NCBI RefSeq assembly: GCF_016861785.1
Contig: NZ_BOLS01000017.1
Coordinates: 1 to 55,584 of the forward strand
Direction of reading: 5' to 3'
DNA: 55,584 nt
From: Lacticaseibacillus mingshuiensis
GTDB taxonomy: Bacteria; Bacillota; Bacilli; Lactobacillales; Lactobacillaceae
Below, piece after piece: positions 26,776 to 35,870 of the stretch. Numbering within the stretch: the stretch's first letter is position 1; every line of letters begins with the position of its first letter. The notes under the pieces are model-generated. The model searched no databases and was not told the DNA's origin. It was given only the letters and a program-made list of their open reading frames with translations. The translations under genes and the position numbers were made by a program.

Positions 26776-27419
26776 TAAGCGCGGCCCTCAAGCTTTGCCA
26801 GCCGCTGCGCGGGGTCACCACCGAAAATATACGAGCCGGCCACCGCGATATCCGCGCCGGCCGCCGTCACGTCGCCAATCGTCTGGTCGTTGATGCCGCC
26901 GTCGACTTCGATGGCAAAATTGAGTCCGCGGGCCGTCCGAGTTTTCGCTAAGGCCGCAACCTTCGCCGTCATCGCCGGCAGAAAATGCTGGCCGCCAAAA
27001 CCTGGGTTGACCGTCATGATCAGCACCTGATCGACCAGCGGCAGGACCTCGTCGAGTGTGTTCAGCGGCGTGCCGGGGTTCAGCACGACGCCGGCTTGAA
27101 CGTGATGCGCGGCGATGGTCTGCAGGGTGCCGTAGAGATGCGCGGTCGCTTCCTGATGCACGAGCAAAATGTCGGTGCCCGCATCGGCAAAACCGGCGAT
27201 CCAGCGATCCGGGTCGTCGGCCATCAAATGGACTTCAAGCGGCAGGCTGGTCCGCGGCCGCAACGCGCGCACGGTGTCTGGCCCAAATGTCAGATTTGGC
27301 ACAAAATGGCCGTCCATCACATCAATATGTAGCCGGTCCGCCCCTGCTGCTTCAACAGCCGCGACGCCGGTGGCAAGATCCGCAAAATCCGCACTCAAGA
27401 TCGAAGGTGCGATCTTCAT
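26775..27419 (-). CDS. rpe: ribulose-phosphate 3-epimerase
   Basis: Interconverts ribulose 5-phosphate and xylulose 5-phosphate, a central step of the phosphoketolase/pentose phosphate route. The 214-residue TIM barrel begins MKIAPSILSADFADL and has HIDVMDGHFVPNLTFGP near residue 33, VNPGFGGQ near 140 and EVDGGIN near 172, carrying the metal and phosphate ligands. The start at 27419 has a GGGAAG sequence upstream; a longer frame reaching into rsgA is not supported. It lies 16 nt after rsgA. Confidence 0.96.
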   Translation of the reverse strand: MKIAPSILSADFADLATGVAAVEAAGADRLHIDVMDGHFVPNLTFGPDTVRALRPRTSLPLEVHLMADDPDRWIAGFADAGTDILLVHQEATAHLYGTLQTIAAHHVQAGVVLNPGTPLNTLDEVLPLVDQVLIMTVNPGFGGQHFLPAMTAKVAALAKTRTARGLNFAIEVDGGINDQTIGDVTAAGADIAVAGSYIFGGDPAQRLAKLEGRA

Positions 27420-27435
27420 GTTCACATCTTCCCTT

Positions 27436-28344
27436 CTATTTTTTCTGATACGTTGGCCGCAAGCCGGCCAGCTCACTGCGAAACTGCAGGTAATCGTCGT
27501 AGCGACTCTGCATGATGGTGCCAGCTTGGACCCCGGATTTCACCGCGCAGCCTGGTTCCTTGTCGTGCTGGCACGAGCGGAAACGGCATTCATCGGCGAC
27601 CGCAACGAATTCCGGAAACCGGTTGCGCAGGTCACTGAGGTCAACGTCCAGCAGGCCAAGCGACGAAAAGCCAGGGGTGTCCGCAACCAACCCGCCGTTT
27701 GCGATGAACAGTTCCGTCGTCCGCGTGGTGTGGCGGCCGCGATTGAGCGCCTTGGAGATCTCGCCGGTCGCCAGCTGCAGGCCTGGCACCAGATGATTGA
27801 TCAGGGTCGATTTGCCGGCCCCGGTCTGCCCGGTGAAAATCGTTAGCTTATCGGCAAAACTGGCGCGCACGGCCGCCAGTGTCTCCTCGGCAAACGGCGG
27901 TAGTGGCGCGAAGGTGGCATAGCCGATCTGTTCGTAGCCCGCCAGCGCCGTTTGAATTTTCGCCAGATCCGCAGCCGGTACCAGATCTGTTTTCGTCAGA
28001 TAGATCTCGGCGTGAATCGCCTTCCCCTCAAGATACACGAGAAAGCGATCGAGCAGGTTCAGGGAAAAATCGGGCTCGGCAGCGGCCACGACCAACAGCG
28101 CCTGATCGATGTTGGCCACAGGCGGCCGCACCAGCGCATTCTCGCGGGGCAACACGTCGATCAGCACACCATCATCGTCTGCGGTGGCGCCGGGGGTGTA
28201 GGTCACGCGGTCGCCGACCAGCGGCGTGACATCGCGCTTGCGCAACACGCCGCGGCCGCGGGTGCGGGTCACCTCGCCGTCCGTCGCGATATCATAATAC
28301 CCACTCAGCTGGCGAATGATCTGCCCAGTTTTGACTTCAGCCAT
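27436..28344 (-). CDS. rsgA: ribosome small subunit GTPase RsgA
   Basis: Late 30S assembly GTPase with circularly permuted G motifs. It has 302 residues: OB-fold (about 1-65), then G4 (YLTKTDLV) before G1 (GQTGAGKSTLIN) and G3 (DTPGFSSLGL), and a C-terminal zinc site C-x4-C-x-H-x5-C (CRFRSCQHDKEPGC). The ATG at 28344 has AAGGAAG upstream. It follows pknB by 20 nt, the conserved stp-pknB-rsgA-rpe-thiN gene order. Confidence 0.96.
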   Translation of the reverse strand: MAEVKTGQIIRQLSGYYDIATDGEVTRTRGRGVLRKRDVTPLVGDRVTYTPGATADDDGVLIDVLPRENALVRPPVANIDQALLVVAAAEPDFSLNLLDRFLVYLEGKAIHAEIYLTKTDLVPAADLAKIQTALAGYEQIGYATFAPLPPFAEETLAAVRASFADKLTIFTGQTGAGKSTLINHLVPGLQLATGEISKALNRGRHTTRTTELFIANGGLVADTPGFSSLGLLDVDLSDLRNRFPEFVAVADECRFRSCQHDKEPGCAVKSGVQAGTIMQSRYDDYLQFRSELAGLRPTYQKK

Positions 28345-28364
28345 AAAAACTTCCTTTCACGGAA

Positions 28365-30365
28365 CTACTTCACGGTGACCACGATCACTTTGGTCGTGTC
28401 ATCGACGCTTTCAATGCTCTCGATGATCACGGAATCCGAGGATGGATCTCCGGCGTCGGTGGTCAGCGTATAACCCTTTTCAGTTGCAAAGCCTTGGAGC
28501 TGACTGTATGTTTTGCCGATATACGCCTCGACCTGGCTCTTGACGGTTGGCGTTGAGGACGACGTGTCATCGGGCTCACTTGAGGACGACTCGCTCGAGC
28601 TGGAAGACGCCGGGGCGCCAGTCGAGCGAGCGACGGTCAAGGTTTCGCCGGCTGTCAGGGTACTGCCGGAAGCTGGGGAAACAGAGATCACATCACCCTT
28701 CGCGATCGTATCCGATTCCTGATCCTCGAAGATGACCTTCATGCCGTTTTCACTTGCCCAGGAACTCACCTTGTCTGCGGACTGGCCGATAAAATCTGGC
28801 ACCGTCACGGTCTTTTCCTCAGGCTCAGAGGAGCTGCTGGACGAGACGATCGGCTTTGGCCCTTTCGAAACAGTGAGTGTGATCGTCTCATCGGCCGGGA
28901 CGACCTTGCTGCCGGCTTTCAAACTTTGCGAGAGGATGGTGCCTTCTGGGGCATCGTCTTCTTTTTCCGTCTTTTTGACCGTAAAGCCGGCCGACTTCAG
29001 ATCGCTGTGCACGTCGTCGTAAAGTTCGCCGGTGTAATCATCCACGGTGAATTTTTCCACGCCTTTGCTCAACACGATGTCGACCTTGCTCTTACTCTTC
29101 ACGCTGGTCTTGCGTCCTGGCTCCGAGCGAATGACACGATTTTTTGCAACGGTATTCGAGTTGGCTTTGGACACTTTGCCGAGTTCCAGATCCGCGGCTT
29201 TCAACGCCGATTTCGCCTGGGTCTGGGTCATGCCCCGCAGATCCGGCACATTGACATCCCCTTTGGCCCCGGTGAACGCAAAGATCAAAAAGGCGATCAG
29301 CGCCAGCAGTGCGACGCCCGCCACGATCAACGGCCAGTACTTGGTCCAGGTCGGCTGTTTCTTGGCGTTCTTGTTGTCACGTTTTTTGGCCGCCGAATCG
29401 GTCGTGGCCGCTTGCGTTGAAGCTGGCTGAGTCGAGGCCGCAGCTGCAGAAGCTGCCGCGACGGCCCCGGCACTTGGCAGGACTTTTGTTTCATCGAGGT
29501 CGCTGTTGGTCGCTGCGACGAATTTTGGCTCATGCGCCCGCGACGCGGAAAGTGCCGTCTTCAGGTCATCCGCCATCGCGGCTGCACTCGTGTAGCGATC
29601 GGCCGGCTCCTTAGCCGTGGCCTTGAGCACCACATTTTCCAAGGCTTGCGGAATGCGCGGGTCAAAATCGCGAACGGCGGGCATGTCCTCTTGAAAATGT
29701 TTGAGCGCGATGGACACCGCCGAGTCGCCTTCAAATGGCACCGTCCCCGTCAGCATCTCGAACAAAATGATGCCCAGCGCGTAAATGTCGCTTTGCTTGG
29801 TCGGCATGCCGCCGCGGGCTTGCTCCGGCGACAGATAATGGACCGAGCCAAGCAGCGAATTGGTCTGCGTCATCGAATTGTCCGACAACGCCACGGCAAT
29901 GCCAAAATCCGTGATCTTCGCGTTGCCATCTTCATCGATCAGGATATTTTGCGGCTTCAAGTCCCGGTGGATGATGTTGTGGTCATGGGCAAGCTGCACC
30001 CCCGACAGAATCTGGGCCATGATGTCGATCACGCGCTGATACGGAATCGGAAAATGCTCGACGATGTATTTTTTCAGATCGGTGCCATGGACATATTCCA
30101 TGACTAAGTATTGCTGGCCATGACTTTCCCCGACATCATAGATCGACACGATGTTGGGATGGACCAGCTCCGATGTCGCCATCGCTTCCCGCTGAAACCG
30201 GCGAATAGTGTCGGGATCATTTTGCAGGTCGAGCCGCAAGACCTTGACGGCGACGTCGCGGTCCAAGATCAGGTCATGGGCCAGGTAAACATTGGCCATG
30301 CCGCCTTCGCCCAAGGTCTTCAGAAGCTGATAGCGTTCATTGAGAATATTGCCAGGTTCGATCAT
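28365..30365 (-). CDS. pknB: PASTA-domain Ser/Thr protein kinase
   Basis: Membrane receptor kinase that senses peptidoglycan fragments or lipid II and controls cell wall synthesis and division. It has 666 residues. The kinase domain (about 10-270) has GEGGMANVYLA, the catalytic HRDLKPQNILID and TDFGIA. An Ala/Thr-rich juxtamembrane linker leads to one transmembrane helix near 345-367. Outside are three clear PASTA domains (VPDLRGMTQTQAKSAL; VDDYTGELYDDVHSDL; VPDFIGQSADKVSSW) and a final weak one (IGKTYSQLQGFATEKGY) after Ser/Glu-rich linkers. It overlaps stp by 4 nt (ATGA). Confidence 0.97.
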   Translation of the reverse strand: MIEPGNILNERYQLLKTLGEGGMANVYLAHDLILDRDVAVKVLRLDLQNDPDTIRRFQREAMATSELVHPNIVSIYDVGESHGQQYLVMEYVHGTDLKKYIVEHFPIPYQRVIDIMAQILSGVQLAHDHNIIHRDLKPQNILIDEDGNAKITDFGIAVALSDNSMTQTNSLLGSVHYLSPEQARGGMPTKQSDIYALGIILFEMLTGTVPFEGDSAVSIALKHFQEDMPAVRDFDPRIPQALENVVLKATAKEPADRYTSAAAMADDLKTALSASRAHEPKFVAATNSDLDETKVLPSAGAVAAASAAAASTQPASTQAATTDSAAKKRDNKNAKKQPTWTKYWPLIVAGVALLALIAFLIFAFTGAKGDVNVPDLRGMTQTQAKSALKAADLELGKVSKANSNTVAKNRVIRSEPGRKTSVKSKSKVDIVLSKGVEKFTVDDYTGELYDDVHSDLKSAGFTVKKTEKEDDAPEGTILSQSLKAGSKVVPADETITLTVSKGPKPIVSSSSSSEPEEKTVTVPDFIGQSADKVSSWASENGMKVIFEDQESDTIAKGDVISVSPASGSTLTAGETLTVARSTGAPASSSSSESSSSEPDDTSSSTPTVKSQVEAYIGKTYSQLQGFATEKGYTLTTDAGDPSSDSVIIESIESVDDTTKVIVVTVK

Positions 30366-31105
30366 TCGTGCTCCCTCCGATCTTGATGAATGAGCAGTGC
30401 GGTGATGTTATCCGGCCCGCCCGCGGCATTGGCCTTCAAGATCAGCTCTTGCGCCTTACTGCCAAGCGGCAACGCAGAGCCGATGACCGCCTCCAGCTGG
30501 GCATCCGGCACCTGATTGGTCAGGCCATCCGAACACAGCAAGAGGTAATCATCGTATTCCATGTCGTAAATGGTCACATCCGCATCGACATCGCTGGACA
30601 CCCCAAGCGAGCGGGTGATCACATTACGCTGCGGAAACCGCTGCGCCTCTTCCTTGGTCAGCTCACCGTGTTTGACCAGCTCGTTGACCAGGCTGTGATC
30701 CTCGGTGATCTGCAAAAGATGCCCACCGCGATACAAGTAGCAGCGCGAATCGCCGATATTGGCCACGACAAAGCGGCTGCCGGAGATCACCACAGCCACA
30801 AGGGTCGTGCCCATTCCGGTCAGGTCGGTATAGCGCTGCGCCTTTTCCAAGATGACATCATTTTCGTTTTGCAGCTCGAAGATCAACCAGCGCACGATCG
30901 TCTCAACGTCCGCCGTTTTGGTCTCGCGAAAGGCATGCCCGATATGAGAGACGGCCATTTCACTGGCAACATCCCCGCCTTGGTGCCCGCCCATTCCATC
31001 GGCCACGATCGCCAATGTGGCATCGGCCTGATTGTTGAAAAGACCGACATAATCTTGATTGTTCGGCCTGCGTCGCCCCAGGTCGGTTCGGTATGCATAT
31101 TCCAT
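30362..31105 (-). CDS. stp: PP2C-family Ser/Thr phosphatase
   Basis: Cytoplasmic Mn-dependent phosphatase that reverses PknB phosphorylation. The 247-residue protein shows the PP2C motifs RRPNNQDYVG, VADGMGGHQGG near residue 35, NIGDSRCYLYRGG near 115, and LLCSDGLTNQV and GGPDNITALLIH towards the end, carrying the metal-binding aspartates. GGAGAA Shine-Dalgarno. It overlaps pknB by 4 nt, giving a coupled kinase/phosphatase pair. Confidence 0.96.
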   Translation of the reverse strand: MEYAYRTDLGRRRPNNQDYVGLFNNQADATLAIVADGMGGHQGGDVASEMAVSHIGHAFRETKTADVETIVRWLIFELQNENDVILEKAQRYTDLTGMGTTLVAVVISGSRFVVANIGDSRCYLYRGGHLLQITEDHSLVNELVKHGELTKEEAQRFPQRNVITRSLGVSSDVDADVTIYDMEYDDYLLLCSDGLTNQVPDAQLEAVIGSALPLGSKAQELILKANAAGGPDNITALLIHQDRREHE

Positions 31106-31114
31106 CGAGTTCTC

Positions 31115-32455
31115 CTATTTACGCACAAAGCTCGCAATGAAAAAGCCATCGGTGCCATAGTCATCGGGAAAAAGCTGAAGCGCCGGCGCCCCATGCGCGT
31201 GGGTCAAGGCCTCGGCGCCGGGAACGGCCACTTGCTCAAAATCCGGTGAGGCCGCCAAAAAAGCCGCGACCACATCCTGATTTTCTTCATTGACGATCGT
31301 ACAGGTGCTATACGTGAGGCGGCCGCCTCGCTTGAGCAGCGGCGCGACGCTCTTTAAGATGGCGAGCTGAATCGCCGGCAGCGCCTCAAGATCGCTGGGC
31401 TGCTTGGCGTAGCGAATCTCTGGTTTGCGGCGCATCAGACCCAAGCCCGAGCACGGCGCATCGACCAAAATGCGATCGAAGGTCTCTTCGGCAAATTCAT
31501 CCCCTGCCTGCCGGGCATCCATCACCCGACTATCGATGCGCTTTTGCAGCCCAAGCCGCCGGGCATTTTGGTCGATCAGGCGCACCTTGTGGGGATGCAG
31601 ATCCAGCGCGATCACCCGGCCGCCTTGGTCAGAATCCAGATATTCGGCAATATGCGTGGTTTTGCCGCCCGGGGCCGCGCACGCATCCAGCACCAAGTTA
31701 TCCGGCGCAATCGCCAAACTCGGCGCGACCAACTGGGAGCTTTCGTCCTGCATCGTGTAGTCCCCAGCCGAAAACGCATAGGTCTGGACCAAATGGCCGC
31801 CTTCTGACGTCAACCCAACAGGACTGACAACAGAAGGGGTCAACTTGAATTCCAGGGCAAGCGCCTGCTGCAGGGCCTCGCGCGTCGTCCGCGTGGTATT
31901 CACCCGCAGCGCCGCCGCACTCGGCCGGTCGATGTCGCTGAGAATCGACGTGGCTTTGGCCAGACCTTGCTGGGCGATCAAGCGGTCCACCAGCCACAAA
32001 GGCGTGGAGGTCGCGATGCTCAGCCGTTCATGGTCGTCTTCGATGGCATCAAGACTGGGCGCCCCATCGCGTTGAAACGCGCGCAGCACGCCGGTCACAA
32101 ACTTGGCAAGCCCCACATGGCCACGTGTTTTGGCGATCTCGGTGGATTCATAAAAAATCGCCCGGGCCGGAATTTTGTCCAGATAAACGAGTTGAAAAAT
32201 GGCCGTCCGCAACAAGATTCGGACCCACAGATCGAGCTTGCGGTCCTTGATGAATGGCGCAAGGTCATAATCGAGCGTCAGCTGATGCTGCAGCACCCCG
32301 TACACGATGGTGGTGACCAGGCCAGCGTCGCGTGGATCGAGATGGGCCTTGGCCAACGCCGCATCCAGCGCCAGATTTGAATAACCGCCGCGCAACTCCA
32401 GCTGTTCCAGAATCGAAACCGCCAGTGCTCGGGCATTACTTTGTGGTTGGCTCAA
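31115..32455 (-). CDS. rsmB: 16S rRNA (cytosine-5) methyltransferase RsmB (Sun)
   Basis: Methylates C967 of 16S rRNA. It has 446 residues: an N-terminal NusB-like RNA-binding domain (about 1-140) and a SAM-dependent NOL1/NOP2/Sun domain with DACAAPGGKTTHIAEYL, DAPCSGLGLMRRKPE and TYSTCTI (the two catalytic cysteines). The start is TTG at 32455, chosen because AAAGGGGGACC lies about 9 nt upstream and no in-frame ATG is near. It overlaps the end of fmt by 20 nt. Confidence 0.93.
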   Translation of the reverse strand: MSQPQSNARALAVSILEQLELRGGYSNLALDAALAKAHLDPRDAGLVTTIVYGVLQHQLTLDYDLAPFIKDRKLDLWVRILLRTAIFQLVYLDKIPARAIFYESTEIAKTRGHVGLAKFVTGVLRAFQRDGAPSLDAIEDDHERLSIATSTPLWLVDRLIAQQGLAKATSILSDIDRPSAAALRVNTTRTTREALQQALALEFKLTPSVVSPVGLTSEGGHLVQTYAFSAGDYTMQDESSQLVAPSLAIAPDNLVLDACAAPGGKTTHIAEYLDSDQGGRVIALDLHPHKVRLIDQNARRLGLQKRIDSRVMDARQAGDEFAEETFDRILVDAPCSGLGLMRRKPEIRYAKQPSDLEALPAIQLAILKSVAPLLKRGGRLTYSTCTIVNEENQDVVAAFLAASPDFEQVAVPGAEALTHAHGAPALQLFPDDYGTDGFFIASFVRK

Positions 32456-33392
32456 TGAGCTGGTCCCCCTTTTTGATCGCTTGACCGGCGCCGTTGAGAT
32501 AAGCGGCGATCGGCTGGGCGGCTTTGCCCGCCGGCTGCAGCGTGTCGATCTGCAATTGCGTGTGGTCGCCGGCCGCGACGATCAATTGTTTCTTGGTGCG
32601 CTCGACCACTTCGCCCGATTTGGCGTCAGTGGTTGCCTTCAGCGGCGTCACCGCCCAAAGCTTGACGCGCTGGCCGTTGATCACAACATACCCGCCCACT
32701 TCAGGCCGCAGCGCACGGACCCATTGATCCACCTGCTTGGCTGGAAGCGTGAAATCCAGTTGTTCCTGGTCCTTCGTGATAGTCGGCGAAAATGTGACGT
32801 GTTTTTCTTCTTGTGGCAGCGGCTTCAATGTGCCATCGATGATCTGCGGAAGGACCCGAAGCAGGAGATCACGGCCGATCAGGCTCAATTTTTCAAAAAC
32901 AGTCCCGCTGTCGTCTTCGGGGGTCAGGGTCAGCCGCGCCTGGGCGTAGATTCCACCGGCGTCCATCGCCTTGACCATTTCCATGATGGTCACCCCAGTC
33001 GCGCTGTCACCGCTGAGAATGCTGTATTGAATCGGCGCCCCACCGCGCCAACGCGGCAGCAGCGACCCATGAACATTGAGCGCCGCAATTTTTGCCGCGT
33101 TCAGGAACCGCACCGGCAAAAATTGGCCATAGGCAGCGGTGATGATCAGATCCGGCGCCAAGGCGATCGCCTCGTCCAACTCGGGGCTCTTGCTGAGTTT
33201 TTCCGGTTGCAGCACATGCAGCCCCAAGCGGACAGCCGCCTGTTTCACCGGCGATTGTTCGAGCAGTTGCTTGCGGCCCACGCGGCGATCAGGTTGGGTG
33301 ATCACGGCGCGCACGTCATAGTGATCGGCGACCAGCGCCTCGAGAATCGGGACGGCGAACTGGGGGGTCCCCATAAACACAACAGATGTCAT
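32436..33392 (-). CDS. fmt: methionyl-tRNA formyltransferase
   Basis: Formylates initiator Met-tRNA using 10-formyl-tetrahydrofolate. The 318-residue protein begins MTSVVFMGTPQFAVPILEAL and carries the catalytic region LNVHGSLLPRWRGGAPIQ near residue 108 and the C-terminal OB domain. The start at 33392 has AAGGAG 7 nt upstream; the longer frame runs into priA. The priA-fmt-rsmB order is standard. The folate donor links to folD elsewhere in the window. Confidence 0.96.
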   Translation of the reverse strand: MTSVVFMGTPQFAVPILEALVADHYDVRAVITQPDRRVGRKQLLEQSPVKQAAVRLGLHVLQPEKLSKSPELDEAIALAPDLIITAAYGQFLPVRFLNAAKIAALNVHGSLLPRWRGGAPIQYSILSGDSATGVTIMEMVKAMDAGGIYAQARLTLTPEDDSGTVFEKLSLIGRDLLLRVLPQIIDGTLKPLPQEEKHVTFSPTITKDQEQLDFTLPAKQVDQWVRALRPEVGGYVVINGQRVKLWAVTPLKATTDAKSGEVVERTKKQLIVAAGDHTQLQIDTLQPAGKAAQPIAAYLNGAGQAIKKGDQLIEPTTK

Positions 33393-33417
33393 TGATGCGC
33401 TCCTTTCGTTTCTTCCA

Positions 33418-35838
33418 TTAAATAAAGTTGACGGGCTCACGATCGATACCGATCTGGAACCCGCGCCGGGTGCTTTGCTGCGTTTCGTCCAAAATGCGCG
33501 CCAACGTCGGGCCAAGCTGCGGCTCATTTTTATATTTGATCACGATCTGATAGTAATACCGATTCTTCAACCGAGCAATGGCCCCCGGCGTTGGGCCGAG
33601 CACCAGGGCCTGGTCGCTGAGCGCCTGTTTGAGCTCATTGGCCAGCGAATAGATCGCCTTGGCCGCCTGTTGCTCGTCTTGATGACTGACGGTCACCTTC
33701 ACCGTGAAAAAATACGGCGGATAATCCCCGCGGTGGCGAATGGCCATCTCCTGCCGGAAAAAGCCTTCATAATCCTGTTTTTGGGCATAGCGAATGGCGT
33801 AATGATCCGGGTTAAAGCTCTGCACGATCACCTCGCCGGGCTTGTCCGCCCGCCCCGCGCGGCCGCTGACCTGAGTGAGCAACTGAAACGTCCGCTCGCT
33901 GGCGCGAAAATCCGGCAGCCCCAGACTCGTATCGGCGTTGATCACCCCGACCAACGTGACATCGGGATAATCGAGCCCCTTTGCGATCATTTGCGTGCCG
34001 AGCAAAATGTCTGCCTCGTGATTGCCAAAGGCGCGCAAGATCTTTTCATGCCCGCCTTTTTTCCGCGTGGTGTCGACATCCATGCGCAGCACCCGCGCAG
34101 CCGGCAACAGCTCATGCAGCGCACTTTCCACTTTCTGCGTGCCGGTGCCGTAGTAGCGGATCTTATTGGACCCACAGTTGGGGCAAACATGCGGAATCGC
34201 TTCCTCATGCCCGCAATAATGACACTTCAGGGTGTGGGTGTCCATGTGCAGCGTCAGGCTGATATCACAGTTGGGACACTGCACGACATACCCACACTCG
34301 CGGCACATGACAAATGACGAATACCCGCGCCGGTTGAGCAGCAAGACACTTTGTTCATGCCGATCAAGCCTGAGTTGAAGGGCCGTCAATAATTCCTTGG
34401 AAAAATCGCCCTGCGCGCCGTTTTGATATGCCTCGCGCATATCGATCAAGGAAACGGTCGGCAGCGCCTGATGATTGATGCGGTTGGGCAGGCGAAGCAA
34501 CGTGTAGACCCCTTTTTCCGCGCGGGCGCGGGATTCAAGGGATGGGGTGGCGGAGCCCAACACGACCGGCGCGTGATGCAGGGCCGCCCGGTGCCGGATC
34601 ACATCGCGCGTATGATAGCGCGGCGCGTCATCCTGTTTATAACTACTTTCATGCTCTTCATCGATGATAAACAAGCCGATATTCGTCAGCGGCGCAAATG
34701 CGGCGGAGCGGGCCCCAACCACCACTGCGGCCTCGCCGCGGGCGATACGCCGCCACTCGTCAAATTTTTCGCCATCGGATAAGCCGGAATGCAGCACCGC
34801 GACGGCATTGCCGAAGCGGCCTTTGACGCGCTGCACCATTTGCGGCGTCAGCGCGATCTCCGGCACCAACATCAACGCGGTGCGCCCCATCGCTAAGGCC
34901 TTCGCAATGGCCTGCAGGTAGACCTCTGTTTTCCCAGAGCCGGTGACGCCTTCAAGCAAAAATGTCTCGGCACGCTTGGCGCCGGTCGCATCATTGATCT
35001 GAGAAACAACGGCCTGCTGATCAGTCGTGAGGGGCAGTGGCGTGGTCAATTTTTCGCCGGTGTATTGTGGGTACGGATTCCGGTAGACTTCACGAGGTTC
35101 AAGGCGCAGCCAGCCTTTGCCTGCAGCGGCGGTGAGCTGGCTGCGGGTGAGACCGACTGTCGTCTCGATGGTTTTGACGGAAGGCGTCTGCTTAGTGGTG
35201 GCCCAATTTGCCAATGAGGTGAGCAACAATTGCTGCTTAGCGGCATTGGCCCGCACCGTGGTCTGCAATTCTGCATAGGCTTCAGGCGTCAGCAGTGGCA
35301 CCACATGATCCACTGTTTTCACCTTTGCGCGATCCTTGCTTTGATAATGCAAGGTTAGCCCCTCATGCGCGAGTAGCGTCAGAATCTGCGCCATCGTGGC
35401 CGGGTCCAGGTCAGGCGTGAGTTCGAGTTGGTCGCGCCCGGCCAGCAGCGCAGCCGTCGCGTCGCTTGCAGCCGGCCCCGCGGTCACATACCGCACCGTA
35501 TCGACCTTCAGCATGGTCGGCAACATGGTCTGAATGCACGTGATCCAAAACGCGTAGGTGGTCTGCGCCAACCAATGCGCCAGGTCCAAGCGTTCCTGAT
35601 CCATTACAGGCTCCGGATCCAGCACCGCCAAGATCGGCTTTAGCTCGCCGTCAAATGCCGGGGCCTCCGCGAGGCCAACGACCATGCCGCTCACTTGGCG
35701 CTTGCCGCTGCCAAATTGGACCCATACCCGCATGCCGGGGCGAATCTCGCCGGCCAAAACAGAGGGAATCAAATAGTCGAATGGCCGATCGGTCTGCATC
35801 GTCGGCACATCGACGATCACTTTTGCTACCGTTGACAC
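33418..35838 (-). CDS. priA: primosomal protein N' (replication restart helicase)
   Basis: Binds stalled forks and reloads the replisome. It has 806 residues from a GTG start at 35838, chosen for the AAAGGGGGA Shine-Dalgarno and the family start STVAKVIVDVPTMQTDRPFD. It has the 3'-end binding domain, Walker A LEGVTGSGKTEVYLQ, the DEEH box IIDEEHESSYKQ, and a zinc-binding insert (CRECGYVVQCPNC, CHYCGHEE, CPNCGS) within the second helicase lobe. It lies between coaBC and fmt as in other Firmicutes. Confidence 0.96.
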   Translation of the reverse strand: MSTVAKVIVDVPTMQTDRPFDYLIPSVLAGEIRPGMRVWVQFGSGKRQVSGMVVGLAEAPAFDGELKPILAVLDPEPVMDQERLDLAHWLAQTTYAFWITCIQTMLPTMLKVDTVRYVTAGPAASDATAALLAGRDQLELTPDLDPATMAQILTLLAHEGLTLHYQSKDRAKVKTVDHVVPLLTPEAYAELQTTVRANAAKQQLLLTSLANWATTKQTPSVKTIETTVGLTRSQLTAAAGKGWLRLEPREVYRNPYPQYTGEKLTTPLPLTTDQQAVVSQINDATGAKRAETFLLEGVTGSGKTEVYLQAIAKALAMGRTALMLVPEIALTPQMVQRVKGRFGNAVAVLHSGLSDGEKFDEWRRIARGEAAVVVGARSAAFAPLTNIGLFIIDEEHESSYKQDDAPRYHTRDVIRHRAALHHAPVVLGSATPSLESRARAEKGVYTLLRLPNRINHQALPTVSLIDMREAYQNGAQGDFSKELLTALQLRLDRHEQSVLLLNRRGYSSFVMCRECGYVVQCPNCDISLTLHMDTHTLKCHYCGHEEAIPHVCPNCGSNKIRYYGTGTQKVESALHELLPAARVLRMDVDTTRKKGGHEKILRAFGNHEADILLGTQMIAKGLDYPDVTLVGVINADTSLGLPDFRASERTFQLLTQVSGRAGRADKPGEVIVQSFNPDHYAIRYAQKQDYEGFFRQEMAIRHRGDYPPYFFTVKVTVSHQDEQQAAKAIYSLANELKQALSDQALVLGPTPGAIARLKNRYYYQIVIKYKNEPQLGPTLARILDETQQSTRRGFQIGIDREPVNFI

Positions 35839-35870
35839 ATGACTTCCCCCTTTCTGGTCGTGATGATCGG

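Noticed and set aside
32436-33527. 363-residue version of Fmt with N-terminal extension
   Set aside because: The extra 45 residues overlap the end of priA and are replaced by a start with a perfect Shine-Dalgarno at 33392.
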